17,023 bases of DNA from JBAZOJ01 sp041648755 (GTDB lineage: Bacteria > Planctomycetota > B143-G9). How positions within the stretch are numbered: the stretch's first letter is position 1; the number at the start of each line of letters is the position of its first letter. A model generated the notes under the pieces. That model was given only the letters and a program-made list of their open reading frames with translations, did no database searches and was not told the DNA's origin. Positions 14,728-17,023 of the stretch are shown here, one piece after another. Both the position numbers and the translations under genes were made by a program. The DNA lies in contig JBAZOJ010000052.1 of assembly GCA_041648755.1 (NCBI GenBank), positions 1-17,023 on the forward strand. Reading direction: 5' to 3'.

Positions 14728-17023
14728 CTATTGGGAGATCAATGACCTGAGCAGTGCTCTGAAGGTTTCGGAGGTCCGTGCCGCCGTGGCAGCCTCCGGA
14801 GAAAGTGAGTAATACAGTGAAATCAGCGACTGCCCCACTCGTGATCCAAGTACGACATCGTCGCGACCGGTCGTCAGGGCGCGCACCGAGTCCGAAGCCA
14901 TGGAGCCGAAGGCAGCCGTGGCTACGAAGCATCCCGCGCCTCCTCCGGAGACGAGTGCGGTGTCCCCGGTGCTGGGTGCTTTGGGCGGGATTTGAACGGG
15001 CTTGTCCTGCAAGAGGCTTAGACCGGAAGTTGTCATTACCTTCAGGTCAGAACCACCCCAGAAGGTAGCGGCCAAGTCCTCGCCACTTGTCATTGCAAGG
15101 TCGACCTGCCACTTGTCCAGGGGACCGAGGTCGAGAGTAAAACGCTCCCACTGCTGACCGTTGAATCGCAAGTATGAGAGCAACGAGCTGTTGTTGTACA
15201 CGAAATGGATGTAACCGATCTTGTCGACCTTGAATGCGCCGGCGATTCCTTCGCCGCGCTCATCGACGACAGGCTGGGAGTGCCAGCCGGCCTCATCAGA
15301 GTTCGCAATATAGTACACGAACCTGTCAGGGTAGGTGAAGTGCATGTAGCCAATGTACGGACGACCACCGATGTCCAGTGTGATCTGGATCGGCCCTGCC
15401 AAGTTCGGGGCAGAAAGGATGTCTTCCGATGTCCACTGACCGTTTTCGAATTTGGAGTAGACCAGAGTATTCTTCGTGCGGTTGACGTAGACGACTTGAG
15501 GGATATCGACAAGGGGAGTCAGTGCCATCGTTGTGAAGAAGCCTATGTCATCTGTCGAGTAGATAGTCAGCAGGAGCCAACCGCTGGGTGTTCTCTGCAG
15601 GAAGCGGACATCGCCTTGATCCTCATCGTAGTACACAAGTCTCGCGAATCCATCCGAGCCAAGCGCGAGCTTCATGGAACGACCAAAGTTTCCAGCCTCA
15701 ACCACTTCCGTTGTGAATGAACCCTCACCAGCCTTCAACTCCGTGTTGGACTGCTGGAACATCGCGTAGCGAATCTCGCGGGTGACACCATCGTAATAGG
15801 CGACGTGGGGGTTGTTGTTATCATCGAGCACCATGTCCATGAAGGTGCCCAGATTGTCTCCTTCAGCGAGAACATAGGAATTCCAGTGCCCTTGATAGAG
15901 TATGTTGCACCGGATCTCCTGAGTCTCCTGTGAGTAGTATGCGACCGCGAATACAGTGCCATCAGGAGAAATCTGGCTGATGACATTGCGGCCGCGGAAG
16001 CCTTCGGCAATCGTGGATGGAGCATTCCATTGCTTCAACGGCAGGGGCGTAGCTTCGGCCCACTGCCATGTGACACTCGACGGAGCCTCAATGTTCGCTG
16101 AGAAGATTGGGAGCGTGCCGCTGGGAACAGAGCCGGAACCAATGAATCCTGTGCAGATCTGGCCACGCACGTTTGGCATCACAGAACCGTAGAACAACTC
16201 GCCTTTCGTAACCCAGTAGTCACCCACAGGCGGTCTCGGGTCGCCGAATATCTGCGAATTGCGGATACGTACGCGGTACTGAGTGATCCAAATCGCCTGC
16301 TGGACGGTCGCATCAAGAATACTGACGCTGACTATGTTCTCGTTGCCAAGTTGCGGAGCAACTTTTACGACGCCAGTCCCCGTTCCGTCCCATCCAAGCA
16401 GGAAGCGGTTGTCGAAAACGGGTGGCGGAGGCGTAGCTTGTACGAGTACCACAGTTCCGTAAGGATACCAGCCGGATACGTCATCAACAAAACCACCGGG
16501 CCCCGGGTCCAGAGTCAGATAGAACTCTGCGTACCAAGTAGCGATTTCCGTTATCGGAGAGTCCATAGTAATGGTCTCTGCAGGAGACCCAGCGGAAACG
16601 GAGCCGTTGCCTGAACCATCCCAGCCGACCCAACTGAAATCCTGAACGCTGTTGTTCGGTGGAGCGGTAGCACTGATCGTGACTTCTGTTCCGGTATCAA
16701 ACCACGTTCCAATGGCAGGAGACACGGTTCCGAACAAGGTGGAAATTGTCAACATGTACTGGGTGGTCCAGTTCCATGTGATGGTGGTCGGCACTGTGAT
16801 GCTGAAAGTGGGAATCTCATAGCCGAGGCCATCCGTCAGGCTTCCCGTGGCCGTCCATGACCGGGCCTCATACCTCGTTGATGAATCGAGAGGATCGATT
16901 ACATAGCGCGACACGCCGGTATTGACTTCCGAGCCGGGTGCGAAATAGTCTGCCTGGTTTCCTACTATTCCACCGTGGGCAGAGTTGATGACCAACTCGT
17001 ATCTGATCTCGTAGATCCAGGTG
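14728..17023 (-). CDS. Large secreted repeat protein with CFI-box-like C-terminus (5' partial)
   Basis: Only the C-terminal 764 or so residues are visible; the frame is open to the right edge, so the start, and any signal peptide, lie outside. A TTG at 16995 is internal, not the start. The visible order is four tandem beta repeats (each about 75-80 residues, rich in GW and WxW), then about seven repeats of 45-53 residues with HVAYYDG/PYIGY-type strands that suggest a seven-bladed beta-propeller, then a Pro/Ser/Thr linker, then a terminal domain beginning CFVATAAFGS and including LISLYYSLSPEAA. That last block matches the CFI-box (CFIATAAYGS) C-terminal domain of exported proteins. No hydrophobic helix follows it; the chain ends SLISQ. 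It is probably a cell-surface or secreted binding protein; the ligand is unknown. A strong terminator follows. Confidence 0.85.
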   Translation of the reverse strand, partial: TWIYEIRYELVINSAHGGIVGNQADYFAPGSEVNTGVSRYVIDPLDSSTRYEARSWTATGSLTDGLGYEIPTFSITVPTTITWNWTTQYMLTISTLFGTVSPAIGTWFDTGTEVTISATAPPNNSVQDFSWVGWDGSGNGSVSAGSPAETITMDSPITEIATWYAEFYLTLDPGPGGFVDDVSGWYPYGTVVLVQATPPPPVFDNRFLLGWDGTGTGVVKVAPQLGNENIVSVSILDATVQQAIWITQYRVRIRNSQIFGDPRPPVGDYWVTKGELFYGSVMPNVRGQICTGFIGSGSVPSGTLPIFSANIEAPSSVTWQWAEATPLPLKQWNAPSTIAEGFRGRNVISQISPDGTVFAVAYYSQETQEIRCNILYQGHWNSYVLAEGDNLGTFMDMVLDDNNNPHVAYYDGVTREIRYAMFQQSNTELKAGEGSFTTEVVEAGNFGRSMKLALGSDGFARLVYYDEDQGDVRFLQRTPSGWLLLTIYSTDDIGFFTTMALTPLVDIPQVVYVNRTKNTLVYSKFENGQWTSEDILSAPNLAGPIQITLDIGGRPYIGYMHFTYPDRFVYYIANSDEAGWHSQPVVDERGEGIAGAFKVDKIGYIHFVYNNSSLLSYLRFNGQQWERFTLDLGPLDKWQVDLAMTSGEDLAATFWGGSDLKVMTTSGLSLLQDKPVQIPPKAPSTGDTALVSGGGAGCFVATAAFGSMASDSVRALTTGRDDVVLGSRVGQSLISLYYSLSPEAATAARTSETFRALLRSLISQ
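14731..14931 (-). other. CFI-box-like C-terminal domain region
   Basis: These bases encode the last 67 residues, starting at the Cys of CFVATAAFGS. The pattern continues with a basic RDD segment, G-x-x-L, LYYSLSPEAA and a short helical end. It fits the CFI-box type of C-terminal domain, in which an invariant Cys opens the block. The sorting role given to such domains is tentative. Confidence 0.65.
15031..16032 (-). repeat. About seven propeller-like protein repeats
   Basis: Seven segments of 45-53 residues share a pattern of (D)GxPxVAYY or similar, a turn, then (E/L)xRY or LxYxKF, often with Trp at the end (for example NNNPHVAYYDG, DIPQVVYVNRT, GRPYIGYMHFT). Found by eye from spacing and strand pattern; boundaries are approximate. 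It suggests one seven-bladed beta-propeller. Confidence 0.6.
16060..17023 (-). repeat. Four tandem beta-repeat domains
   Basis: Each repeat starts with a TQY or EF/RY-type strand (TTQYMLTIS, AEFYLTLDP, ITQYRVRI, IRYELVIN), continues with G-rich turns (GTWFDTG, GWYPYGT, GDYWVTKG), a GWDGSG/GWDGTG or equivalent, and ends with a strand such as ITWNW, IATW, AIW or VTWQW. They resemble the InlB-B-repeat-like 'bacterial repeat' domains of surface proteins. The first repeat is cut by the window edge or close to it. Confidence 0.7.

Noticed and set aside
1..17023. Mobile elements, CRISPR arrays, attachment sites or transferred islands
   Set aside because: No transposase, integrase, direct-repeat array or visible break in gene style was found. 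The tRNA-Ser is a possible integration site, but no integrase or duplicated tRNA end is visible.

Overview
The window looks like chromosomal DNA of a Gram-negative (diderm) bacterium with fairly high GC. The evidence for an outer membrane is a CMP-Kdo synthetase in a cell-envelope operon, a periplasmic multihaem cytochrome and several signal-peptide proteins. Combining a DUF1844 protein, two DUF3108 proteins, a DUF151 nuclease, a YgiQ-type radical SAM protein and a secreted repeat protein with a CFI-box-like C-terminus suggests a poorly cultivated lineage near the deltaproteobacterial, planctomycete or candidate-phylum range. The sequence alone does not settle the phylum. I saw no insertion sequence, CRISPR array, integrase or phage gene.

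Layout. (1) Minus strand, 1-784: a tetrahaem cytochrome c followed by an overlapping unknown gene that runs off the left edge. (2) Plus strand, 885-6458: a tight six-gene operon of GT4 glycosyltransferase, two DUF3108 exported proteins, kdsB, pyrG (TTG start) and a DUF1844 protein. Most junctions overlap. PyrG makes CTP and KdsB consumes it to activate Kdo, so the operon reads as an LPS/envelope unit. (3) Minus strand, 6473 to about 11168: a three-gene operon encoding a membrane-anchored helical protein, an 840-residue exported protein (apparent thioredoxin-like N-domain plus a region like gingipain/C25-type proteins) and a cytoplasmic receiver protein whose histidine-kinase core has lost its key residues. 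I do not recognise this set as a described system, and it is the most interesting part of the window. (4) Plus strand, 11224-14029: a YgiQ-type radical SAM protein, divergent from operon 3, then an exported alpha/beta hydrolase with its own promoter and a helical tail. (5) Minus strand, 14114-17023: the 3' part of a large secreted protein (four beta repeats, about seven propeller-like repeats, CFI-box-like end), its intrinsic terminator, a DUF151 bifunctional nuclease, and a tRNA-Ser(UGA) 16 bases downstream of the nuclease stop.

Genes cover nearly all of the window, and no gene-free stretch exceeds 300 bases. Promoter reading by eye gives a recurring pattern: several first genes have a -10 box ending only 6-7 bases before the start codon, which suggests leaderless mRNAs, whereas genes inside operons carry Shine-Dalgarno sequences.
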